5,496 nt of DNA, from NCBI GenBank assembly GCA_025937075.1, contig JAICSD010000318.1, positions 1-5,496 of the forward strand, read 5' to 3'. Of this stretch, positions 1-5,496 are shown in pieces. A model generated the notes under the pieces. The model saw nothing but the letters and a program-made list of their open reading frames with translations, had not been told where the DNA came from and made no database searches. The stretch is from Vicinamibacteria bacterium. GTDB lineage: Bacteria; Acidobacteriota; Vicinamibacteria; Vicinamibacterales; 2-12-FULL-66-21. Each line of letters starts with the position of its first letter. The stretch's first letter is position 1. Made by a program: the position numbers and the translations under genes.

Positions 1-155
1 AGCAGCGCGAGGAGTTTGCCTTGAGAAGCCGTTACGCTGATCGCGGGCAGCCCGGCTGCCTCACTGCGCCGCAGCACGTCATCGAATACGGCATCGGGGG
101 TGACGAGGGTTCGGTCGAAGAATTCGTCGACCGCGTCCCAGACAGGAGTGTGCAT
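1..155 (-). CDS. O-methyltransferase (class I, SAM-dependent), N-terminal fragment cut by window edge
   Basis: Reading leftward from the ATG at 155-153 gives 51 open codons with no stop, running off the window. The protein begins MHTPVWDAVDEFFDRTL, continues through a helical stretch (residues 21-35) and reaches AAGLPAISVTASQGKLLAL (33-51). This matches the N-terminal cap of the caffeoyl-CoA O-methyltransferase-like family (methyltransferase family 3): a W-x-AVDxFF/Y helix, then GLPxIxVxxxQGKLLxLL just before the SAM-binding motif (typically LEIGTLGGYST), which would lie outside the window. The family transfers a methyl group from S-adenosylmethionine to a hydroxyl group of small molecules in the cytoplasm; the substrate cannot be read from this part. 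The start lies 14 bp after the stop of the upstream exported-protein gene on the same strand, so it is probably co-transcribed. No strong Shine-Dalgarno is visible. The identification rests on the N-terminus only. Confidence 0.8.
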   Translation of the reverse strand, partial: MHTPVWDAVDEFFDRTLVTPDAVFDDVLRRSEAAGLPAISVTASQGKLLAL

Positions 156-169
156 CAGCCGATTATGAT

Positions 170-1813
170 TCAGCGGCGCGGGAGCGCGGCGGGTTTCAGC
201 ACGAGCGAGAGGGTCTGCCCCTCCGTCACCAGCCGGCGAGGCGCCGTGGCCTCGAGCGCCTCCAGGAACCTGGGCTCCTGCCAGCCGTCGCCCTCGACGC
301 CAGGAATCGCCGCGACGAAATAGCTGCCCGACGGCAGCCCTCGAACATCGAACGTTCCGTCGGCCGCCACGGGTCCCGTTTTCAGGTACCGTGAATCCGC
401 GTACCACTGATTCGAATCGTCCGAAAATACGATCACCGAGTAGACGCTCGGCGGCAGACCGCGCGGAGCGGTCACCGTGCCCGACACCTCGCCTCCGGCA
501 AACGACAGCACGATCTCGACGTCGGAGAGGGATTGGTCGGATGTGCCGAACGACAACGTGTCATCCGTGACGTCCTGACCGTTGACCCGAACGCTCTTGA
601 GCATCCACCCGTCCGGAGCCTCGGTGAGTCGAAACCGACGAGGCCCTGAGATCCCGGACATGCGGAAGTCGAGCGCCGGCGTCAGTTCTGCCTGCGCGAT
701 CGCGCCGCCGGCGGGAGGGTCGAAATCCGGATCCACCGGATAGGGCTCGATCTTGATTGCGTCGGGTGGCGCAGTGCCGCCCTCGAGCACGACGTGTCCT
801 GCGATGGTCGATCCGGCGTTCGTCCGGATGGTCATCCCTTCGATATCCGAGCCATCGACGGTGATGGCTGTCGCGGCGAATTCTCCTTCAACCGATGGCT
901 GCAGCCTCCCCTTCGACGCCACGATGACGTATTCGCCGGGTGCGATGTTGCGGAATTCGAAGGTGCCGTCGCGTTCGATGCGCGCGCCGAACTCTTCTCC
1001 AACGCCGCCTGACCGGACGGTCGGCCGAATGACCAGTCCGCCGGTGATCGGCTCCCCTTGCGAGCTGAGCGCCCGGCCGGAGATGCGCGCAGTACGGACG
1101 CGCGCGAGCGCGAACTCCGGTATCTCGGCGTCCTGGCCCGCTGCCACCCTGACCGGCTCGGCCTCCGACACACGCTGGCGCCCGGGATAGAAGGTTGGCG
1201 CGTAGCCTGGCAGATTCACCATGGCGTTCGACGGATAGTCGATCTGCCCGACGACGGCGCTGATGATGTACGAGCCGGCCTGCAGTCCGTAGACCCTGAA
1301 CTGTCCGCGGTCATCGGTGAGCCGATCGTGCGATCCGAAAGCATCAACGAGCCGGTAGCGGCCGCCGACATACCTGAGCTGCTGCGCGTGGACCCGCGCG
1401 CCTTCGACCGGCTCCCCGTTTTCATCAAGGATGCGCCCCATGATCGCGGACTGACGCGCGAGGATGATATCGACTCTCTCGACGCGCTCGGAGGCGTTGA
1501 CCTCGACCGAGTCGCCCATCTGGTCCAGAGGACGTCCTCCATACTGGGTCGGGATGAACCCCGCCTTCTCGGCGACCAGACGGTAGGACCCAGGCTGCAG
1601 CCGCTCGAACACGTAGGCACCGTCAGCGTCGGTGGTAATGATGTCGTTTCGTGCGGAGGGTGCATTCGGCACGAGCCGCACGCGCGCGCGGACAGCGGGC
1701 CGGCCGTCGGGCCTGGACACATGGCCGTGAATCGAGCCCGATGGGACAGATGCGACCTGCGCGGATGGAACACTCTGCGCGAGGATCACCGCCGCCATCC
1801 ACCACGCGATCAT
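170..1813 (-). CDS. Exported carboxypeptidase-regulatory-like (Ig-fold) repeat protein, downstream paralogue
   Basis: 547 residues. The N-terminus (MIAWWMAAVILAQSVPSAQVA) is a hydrophobic export signal, probably cleaved near residue 21; there is no lipobox Cys. Beta-sandwich repeats of the carboxypeptidase D regulatory-like type follow at about 28-86 (IHGHVSRPDGRPAVRARV, then TDADGAYVFERLQPGSYRL), 121-190 (IMGRILDENGEPVEGARV, then TDDRGQFRVYGLQAGSY) and 243-300 (ISGRALSSQGEPITGG, then RDGTFEFRNIAPGEY). A fourth strand-rich module spans about 335-440 and contains WMLKSVRVNGQDVTD. A C-terminal module at 443-540 has ADGTFDVRGLPSGSYFVAA and ends in FLEALEATAPRRL. No peptidase or other catalytic motif is visible, so this is a structural or binding protein outside the cytoplasm; ligand unknown. 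Its ATG overlaps the upstream stop as ATGA (1810-1813) and no clear Shine-Dalgarno is seen, so translational coupling is likely. Layout matches the upstream neighbour, indicating an old tandem duplication. Confidence 0.9.
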   Translation of the reverse strand: MIAWWMAAVILAQSVPSAQVASVPSGSIHGHVSRPDGRPAVRARVRLVPNAPSARNDIITTDADGAYVFERLQPGSYRLVAEKAGFIPTQYGGRPLDQMGDSVEVNASERVERVDIILARQSAIMGRILDENGEPVEGARVHAQQLRYVGGRYRLVDAFGSHDRLTDDRGQFRVYGLQAGSYIISAVVGQIDYPSNAMVNLPGYAPTFYPGRQRVSEAEPVRVAAGQDAEIPEFALARVRTARISGRALSSQGEPITGGLVIRPTVRSGGVGEEFGARIERDGTFEFRNIAPGEYVIVASKGRLQPSVEGEFAATAITVDGSDIEGMTIRTNAGSTIAGHVVLEGGTAPPDAIKIEPYPVDPDFDPPAGGAIAQAELTPALDFRMSGISGPRRFRLTEAPDGWMLKSVRVNGQDVTDDTLSFGTSDQSLSDVEIVLSFAGGEVSGTVTAPRGLPPSVYSVIVFSDDSNQWYADSRYLKTGPVAADGTFDVRGLPSGSYFVAAIPGVEGDGWQEPRFLEALEATAPRRLVTEGQTLSLVLKPAALPRR

Positions 1814-3423
1814 GGCTGCTGGCCCGCCGCAAGCGCCACCGCGATCATTCGCCGCTCGCCATCGGCCAGCGTGAACGCGACCGCATGCGGTCGAAGAGCG
1901 TCGAGATACTCGCGCGTTGCCCAGCGCGTCCCGTCAACCTGCGTGAGGGCCACCGCGAGGTACGACCCTGCCGGGAGATCCCGCACGACGAAGGCGCCAT
2001 GTGGATCGGTATGCGTCCATCGGGCCCACCGCTCGGCGTTCACGAGGAGCGAGGCATCCTTTGGATAGATGAGCACCTCCGCGTTCGCCGCTGCCGAACC
2101 ACGCTCCGCCACGACGGTGCCAAGGACTTCGGAACGGGCCGACGTCACGATCATTTTCACGTCCGTCATCAGCGCGGCCGGCTGGGGCGGGATCGTCATG
2201 ACGTCAACGCCGTCCAGAAAGACGCCTCTCAGTCGCCAGCCTGGCGGCAAGCCGTCGACCTGAAGCTGCCGCGGATCCCGAACGCCGGTCATCGTGAACG
2301 TGCCGTCTGGCGCCACGCGAACAGATTCGGACAGGTCGAAGGGCGGGGGATACGGACTGCGCTCCGTCACCCGAAGCAGCGCGGCCGGCTTGCGGCTGCC
2401 CTCGTAGATGATGCGTCCCGACATCGTCGTGCCGCGCGTGAGCACGACCGACAGCTGCGCGTCAGCCTCCCCTATCGTGATCGGCACCAGTGCCTGTCCT
2501 GCGGGGCCTGACGCCTGAACGATCCAGTCGCCGGGATCGATCGCGAGGCTGGCAGACCCGCTCGCGTCGACCCGCACCTGGTGCGCAAAGCCTGAAACCG
2601 CCTCATCCGAGCGCAGAATGAGGAACGCCGTCGCAGGCGCGCCGGTCGAATCGCGAACCGCGATCGTGAGCTGCGGACGCTGCACCGGCCTGAAGGTCAG
2701 GTCTATCCCCGACACATCGTCTCCCGCGCTCAGCCGGATCTGCCGCGCCTGCGATAACGCTGGCGTCGAGGGGTGATAGAGGCGCTCGTACGTGGGCGCA
2801 CCTGAAGGCGCGTTCATCCAGTCAATCCCCATCACCACGCCGTCCGGCGCGGAGGGGCCGGGTCGCGCACTGACGACGTATGTGCCCGCAGGGAGGGCCG
2901 CGATCCGATACTCGCCGCGGTCATCCGTGTCGGCGGAACGCACTGGGGTCACGCGGACGCCGGCGATCGTGTGCACGACGACACCGGCGGTCACGCGGAC
3001 GTCAGGAATCGGATCGCCCAGCTCGTCGAACAGCCGGCCGGACAGCGCCGCACCGCGCGGCAGCCGGATGTCGAGTGGAGGCATCTCGCCCGAGACGTCG
3101 ATCGGCTGCGGCGGATCGAGCGCGCGCCGCGCTCCATAACGCAAACTGACGTAACCGGGTTTGGACGCGACGAGTGAGTAGCGGCCCGACGGAAGACTGA
3201 CGATCCTGAAGCGTCCGTCCGCGTCGGTCAGGACAGGATCAGGCTCGTCGCCCTGCTCGGGCACGGCGGCGACGCGCGCGTTGCGCAGCGGGGTCGCGGT
3301 GTCCGCATCGACGACGCGTCCACTGATCACGCCGAGCCGCGCGTCCGCCCGTAACGCATCTCGCTGCGGCGCCTGCATCCACATGGTGGCCACGGTGGCC
3401 AGGATCGCTGTGAAAACCGCCAT
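1810..3423 (-). CDS. Exported carboxypeptidase-regulatory-like (Ig-fold) repeat protein, upstream paralogue
   Basis: 537 residues from the ATG at 3423. I chose this start because MAVFTAILATVATMWMQA is a plausible signal peptide and GGGAGG lies 4 nt upstream. The frame stays open to 3495, but the extra 24 residues would be translated from the low-complexity G-rich spacer and the end of the preceding gene. Regulatory-like repeats are seen at about 31-91 (ISGRVVDADTATPLRNARV, TDADGRFRIVSLPSGRYSL, KPGY) and 126-187 (LSGRLFDELGDPIPDVRV, TDDRGEYRIAALPAGTYVV). Strand-rich modules lie at about 250-330 and 333-428, the latter with GWRLRGVFLDGVDV. The C-terminal module at 432-530 has DPHGAFVVRDLPAGSYLAVA and REYLDAL. 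Module order and the end module match the downstream paralogue, although the sequences have diverged strongly. No catalytic motif is visible. The role is probably extracytoplasmic binding or structure; it could also accompany a surface or transport system encoded elsewhere. The stop overlaps the next start as ATGA. Confidence 0.9.
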   Translation of the reverse strand: MAVFTAILATVATMWMQAPQRDALRADARLGVISGRVVDADTATPLRNARVAAVPEQGDEPDPVLTDADGRFRIVSLPSGRYSLVASKPGYVSLRYGARRALDPPQPIDVSGEMPPLDIRLPRGAALSGRLFDELGDPIPDVRVTAGVVVHTIAGVRVTPVRSADTDDRGEYRIAALPAGTYVVSARPGPSAPDGVVMGIDWMNAPSGAPTYERLYHPSTPALSQARQIRLSAGDDVSGIDLTFRPVQRPQLTIAVRDSTGAPATAFLILRSDEAVSGFAHQVRVDASGSASLAIDPGDWIVQASGPAGQALVPITIGEADAQLSVVLTRGTTMSGRIIYEGSRKPAALLRVTERSPYPPPFDLSESVRVAPDGTFTMTGVRDPRQLQVDGLPPGWRLRGVFLDGVDVMTIPPQPAALMTDVKMIVTSARSEVLGTVVAERGSAAANAEVLIYPKDASLLVNAERWARWTHTDPHGAFVVRDLPAGSYLAVALTQVDGTRWATREYLDALRPHAVAFTLADGERRMIAVALAAGQQP

Positions 3424-3463
3424 CGCGCCTCCCGCCTCCCGCCCCGCGCCTCCCGCCTCGCGC
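3424..3463 (-). promoter_or_regulatory. G-rich repetitive spacer carrying ribosome-binding sequence and potential G-quadruplex
   Basis: This is the entire spacer between the stop of the 88-residue gene and the ATG at 3423. Read on the minus strand it is built from repeats of GGCGGGAGGC interleaved with CGCG, with no pyrimidine except C. GGGAGG occurs at 3433-3428 (4 nt from the ATG) and 3440-3435 (11 nt from the ATG), so it supplies Shine-Dalgarno-like sequence. Guanine runs GGG, GGGG, GGG and GGG separated by 6, 1 and 4 nt (3454-3431) fit the usual intramolecular quadruplex pattern, in the strand that would be mRNA. The sequence pattern is directly visible; folding and a regulatory effect are inference. 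Confidence 0.5.
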
Positions 3464-3730
3464 CTACTCCTCGCCGCCCGTCTTGATCGCAGCAACCTCC
3501 GCGAGCTTGCCGCGCCGCTTCAGCATCGTTTCGACGAATCCGCGCAGCGCCTGCGCCGCGACGGCGTGGGCACCCGACTCTCGCCTCAGGTCTTCCAGAT
3601 CCGTGTCGCTGACGTCGACGTGCGGGTCGAGCGCCTCGACGCGATCCGCCAGCGGACGCATGTCCTGCAGCGAAGCCATTACGCCGCGGATCGACGCTTT
3701 CAGCGCCGCGATTTCATTCGGATCGGACAT
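3464..3730 (-). CDS. Small unrecognised helical protein, 88 aa
   Basis: I do not recognise this family. The protein is MSDPNEIAALKASIRGVMAS onward, 88 residues, very rich in Ala, Glu, Asp, Leu and Arg, with no Cys or Trp. Two long amphipathic helices are likely, about 4-32 and 42-78, joined by DPHVDVSDTD (35-44); it ends in KTGGEE. No signal peptide or membrane segment is visible, so it is probably cytoplasmic. The frame stays open upstream to an ATG at 3838, but the added residues (MCGLLKCCPFLHGSG...) look like translated intergenic DNA, and that start would run through the inverted repeat at 3739-3755. The ATG at 3730 is therefore preferred, although no Shine-Dalgarno precedes it; a short-leader transcript is possible. 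It is first in the minus-strand block, 40 bp before the first exported-protein gene. It could be a small regulator or adaptor, but nothing in the sequence proves this. Confidence 0.65.
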   Translation of the reverse strand: MSDPNEIAALKASIRGVMASLQDMRPLADRVEALDPHVDVSDTDLEDLRRESGAHAVAAQALRGFVETMLKRRGKLAEVAAIKTGGEE

Positions 3731-3906
3731 ATCCGGCACTGTAACCCAATTACAGGTTGCGGCGATCCGGGACAGTTTCGTAATGGCCGTTTCGCCCGAT
3801 CCGTGCAAAAACGGGCAGCACTTCAACAAACCGCACACCTTCGCACACGCCCGCAGGGCGGCACAGATGGTGCGCGCGTTGCAAACTCGTCAGGGTTCCT
3901 GCAGCG
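3731..3906. other. Divergent intergenic region
   Basis: These 176 bp separate two divergently transcribed genes, so promoters for both should lie here. For the minus-strand block, TGTAAT (3754-3749) is a 5-of-6 match to the -10 hexamer, 18 nt before the ATG at 3730, but no good -35 is seen 17 nt upstream of it. For the plus strand, TTGCGG (3757-3762), a 16-nt spacer and CGTAAT (3779-3784) form a weak candidate that would leave a leader of over 100 nt. A small perfect hairpin, CGCCC-GCA-GGGCG, lies at 3848-3860. AGGG at 3892-3895 is the only Shine-Dalgarno-like sequence before the ATG at 3907. None of the promoter assignments is strong. Confidence 0.4.
3739..3755. promoter_or_regulatory. Perfect 6-5-6 inverted repeat, candidate operator
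   Basis: CTGTAA (3739-3744), CCCAA, TTACAG (3750-3755) form a perfect inverted repeat with a 5-bp spacer, AT-richer than its surroundings. One arm overlaps the -10-like TGTAAT of the minus strand, and the whole site lies 9-25 bp upstream of the ATG at 3730. This placement suits a dimeric repressor site controlling the minus-strand block. As RNA it could form only a weak 6-bp hairpin with no U tract, so a terminator is unlikely. The symmetry is seen directly; operator function is inferred and no regulator gene is present in the window. Confidence 0.4.
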
Positions 3907-5496
3907 ATGCCAGTCACGGCCAGTACCCCTCTGATCTCGCTCTCGTCGTCCGGCTACGCCGACGGCCTCGGACGCCGGCAACTCGAAGTCGACCGCGAAA
4001 GCGGCGAGATGATCGAGCGGCTCATCGTGCGCCCGGAGCTCACAGCGTTCGAGCACGTGCTGAGCGCGCGGGTGGCGCGGGCCTCCCTGCTCAAGGACGA
4101 CCGTTTCGCCCGGCCGCGCCAGGTCGCCTGGAACGACGAAGGCCGCCTGACGGTCACGTCGACCTACGTCGGCGGACGGCGGCTCTCCGATGTCGTCGAC
4201 GTCGCCGCGGCAGCAGGTGTGATCGGCGGGATCGACGCCGCCATCGGGCTGCTGCTCGAGCTGCTTCCCGCACTCTCGTACCTGCACAGCGAATCGCAGT
4301 TCGCGCACGGTGTGCTGGGCGCCGGCCGCCTGACGCTGACGCCCACGGGATCGCTGGTCATCCTGGATTGGGTCTACGGCGCGCCGGTTGAACATCTGCA
4401 GCTCACGCGGCAGCGGCTCTGGGACGAGCTCGGCGTCGCCGCGCACCCGAGCCCGGGGCCGCCGCGGCTCGATCAGGCATCCGATCTGACGCAGGCGGCC
4501 ATGATCGCGGCCAGCCTGGTGGTCGGGCGTCCGCTGTGCGACAAGGACTATCCGGGCGGCATTCCCGCGCTGCGCGGGGAAATCGCCGAGGTCGCGCAGA
4601 TTCGCGGCAACCAGGAGTTCTCGCGAGGCATCGAGCGGTTCTTCGACCGCTCGCTCCCGATTCGTCCCCGGCGCGTCTTCTCGTCCGCAGATGAAGCGCT
4701 CTTCGAACTCCGCCTGCTGGTGCGCAATACCATCGGCATCGAAGCGTGCCGGTCGGCATTCCACGAATTCCTTCACGAAGCGGAATCGGTCGATCCGGAG
4801 CTGATGCAGACGGCCCCGAAGTACCTGGGCCCCTCGCACGAGCACCGGATCGACGAGATCGCAAAGGCGCCGGGCCGTACGACGGAGGCGACGAAAACGC
4901 AGCCCGTACCTGTCGTGAAGAGCGCGGCGAAGACCGACCGCCAGCAGCCGGCTCCGATTCCCGTGCAGCGCTTCGAACTGGAGCGGATTGCCGTCGAACG
5001 GGTCGAAGAGGAACGGCGCGCGCGGGAAGAGGCCGACCGCGCACAGCGCGAGAAGACGGACGCAGAGCGCCTCGAACGGGATCTCCTCGAGCGCGAACGC
5101 GCGATCAAGGAAGCAGAAGAGCTGCAGCGGCTCGCGCGGGAGAAGGCAGAAGCCGAACGCGCGGCGCGGGAACACGCTGAAGCCGAGCGCATCGCGCGCG
5201 AACACGCCGAGGCGGAGCGCATCGCACGCGAGCACGCCGAAGCCGAGCGCATCGCGCGCGAGCAGGCTGAAACCGAACGCATCGCACGCGAGCACGCGGA
5301 AGCCGGGGAGCAAACCCACCAACAGGCGGAAGCCGAACAGCACCCCCACGAGCAGGGCACGGCCCATGAGGCCGAGACTGCCGCACCGCCGAACGCCGAG
5401 CCCGCGCTCGAAATCAGCATTCCGATCGAGCCGCCGGCCCTCGAACTGCCGGAACCGATCGAGGCCACGCCTGAACCGCTCGTACAAGCCGATGCC
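3907..5496 (+). CDS. Pseudokinase with long charged helix, 3' end outside window
   Basis: 530 codons, open at the right edge. The ATG at 3907 is the first ATG after the in-frame stop at 3781; only a weak AGGG lies upstream. Residues about 10-270 resemble a protein kinase fold: LTVTSTYVGGRRLSDVV (81-97) fits strands 4-5 and helix D, LSYLHSESQFAHGVLGAGRL (123-142) fits helix E and the catalytic loop, VILDWVYG (151-158) fits the DFG region, SDLTQAAMIAASLVVGRPL (192-210) fits helix F, and SLPIRPRRVFSSADEALFEL (249-268) fits the end of the lobe. The catalytic loop reads HGVL instead of HRDLKxxN, DFG reads LDW, and neither a normal glycine loop nor the VAIK lysine is visible, so phosphotransfer is unlikely. 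Residues about 356-466 form a Glu/Arg/Ala-rich helix ending in 10-residue tandem repeats; 467-485 is Gln/His-rich and 490-530 Pro/Ala/Glu-rich. No membrane segment is seen in this part. The role is probably scaffold or allosteric regulator; partners unknown. Confidence 0.82.
   Translation, partial: MPVTASTPLISLSSSGYADGLGRRQLEVDRESGEMIERLIVRPELTAFEHVLSARVARASLLKDDRFARPRQVAWNDEGRLTVTSTYVGGRRLSDVVDVAAAAGVIGGIDAAIGLLLELLPALSYLHSESQFAHGVLGAGRLTLTPTGSLVILDWVYGAPVEHLQLTRQRLWDELGVAAHPSPGPPRLDQASDLTQAAMIAASLVVGRPLCDKDYPGGIPALRGEIAEVAQIRGNQEFSRGIERFFDRSLPIRPRRVFSSADEALFELRLLVRNTIGIEACRSAFHEFLHEAESVDPELMQTAPKYLGPSHEHRIDEIAKAPGRTTEATKTQPVPVVKSAAKTDRQQPAPIPVQRFELERIAVERVEEERRAREEADRAQREKTDAERLERDLLERERAIKEAEELQRLAREKAEAERAAREHAEAERIAREHAEAERIAREHAEAERIAREQAETERIAREHAEAGEQTHQQAEAEQHPHEQGTAHEAETAAPPNAEPALEISIPIEPPALELPEPIEATPEPLVQADA
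5134..5304 (+). repeat. 30-bp in-frame tandem repeat encoding AREHAEAERI, about 5.7 copies
   Basis: Units begin at 5134, 5164, 5194, 5224, 5254 and 5284; the last is partial. They encode AREKAEAERA, then AREHAEAERI three times, AREQAETERI and AREHAEA (residues 410-466 of the pseudokinase). The three identical peptide units differ from one another at several bases, all synonymous, while the outer units carry amino-acid changes. The repeat extends an irregular Glu/Arg-rich helix that starts near residue 356. The i to i+4 pairs R2-E6, E8-R12 and R9-E13 would stabilise an isolated helix. Confidence 0.85.

Noticed and set aside
1058..2511. Long plus-strand open frames (1058-2068 and 1651-2511) opposite the exported-protein genes
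   Set aside because: Products are rich in Arg, His and Asp with no recognisable domain, while the minus-strand frames show signal peptides and repeated Ig-fold motifs.
2947..3001. 13-bp direct repeat GGTCACGCGGACG at 2947-2959 and 2989-3001
   Set aside because: The copies are 42 bp apart, in frame, and both encode the V-R-V-T strand pattern inside the Ig-fold repeat; coding constraint explains it.
3424..3495. N-terminal extension of the upstream exported protein to an ATG at 3495
   Set aside because: The added residues (REAGGAGREAGGA type) are the translation of the G-rich spacer and overlap the 88-residue gene; starting at 3423 gives a proper signal peptide and nearby GGGAGG.
3731..3838. 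N-terminal extension of the 88-residue protein to an ATG at 3838
   Set aside because: The extra 36 residues are Cys-rich and unlike the rest of the protein, and the start would place the inverted repeat and -10-like hexamer inside the coding region.
3848..3860. Small hairpin CGCCC-GCA-GGGCG before the pseudokinase gene
   Set aside because: A five-base stem in GC-rich DNA is expected by chance, and there is no following U tract to make it a terminator.
3281..4391. Plus-strand open frames 3281-3934 and 3483-4391
   Set aside because: They cross the intergenic region and the starts of genes on both strands and show no domain; the second becomes an Arg-rich shadow once it enters the pseudokinase gene.
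3823..5487. A 554-codon open frame on the minus strand opposite the pseudokinase gene
   Set aside because: It lies antisense to a frame with clear kinase-fold and helical-repeat features. Its product is low-complexity Arg/Phe/Leu/Asp repeats (for example LLARDALGFGVLACDAL) that mirror the Glu/Arg-rich helix repeats, as expected from GC-rich codon bias rather than a real gene.

Overview
The window is GC-rich, with dense, short-spaced genes. Two long secreted proteins built from carboxypeptidase-regulatory-like (Ig-fold) repeats lie beside a degenerate protein-kinase-like gene. That mix is typical of Acidobacteriota, most likely a Vicinamibacteria-type soil lineage. The taxonomic placement is inferred from protein style, not from a marker gene.

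The left two thirds (1-3730) is a minus-strand gene block. In transcription order it holds: a small unrecognised 88-residue helical protein (3730-3464); a 40-bp G-rich repetitive spacer with potential quadruplex and ribosome-binding sequences (3463-3424); a 537-residue exported multi-repeat protein (3423-1810); a paralogous 547-residue exported protein (1813-170), coupled by an ATGA stop/start overlap; and, 14 bp further on, the first 51 codons of a class I SAM-dependent O-methyltransferase (155-1), cut by the window edge. Same strand, small gaps and one overlap suggest a single operon.

The 176-bp gap at 3731-3906 separates this block from a divergent plus-strand gene. It holds a perfect 6-5-6 inverted repeat (CTGTAA-CCCAA-TTACAG) just upstream of the 88-residue gene, overlapping a -10-like hexamer. 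It is the best candidate control site in the window.

The right third (3907-5496) is one plus-strand reading frame, open at the right edge. It has an N-terminal protein-kinase fold lacking the usual catalytic residues (a pseudokinase), then a long Glu/Arg-rich helix that includes a 10-residue tandem repeat, then a Pro/Ala/Glu-rich tail. The C-terminal part is outside the window.

The two secreted paralogues probably act outside the cytoplasm in binding or surface roles, while the pseudokinase looks like a cytoplasmic scaffold or regulator. Nothing in the sequence proves a functional link between the two sides beyond the shared divergent control region. No tRNA, rRNA, CRISPR array, insertion sequence or phage gene was seen.
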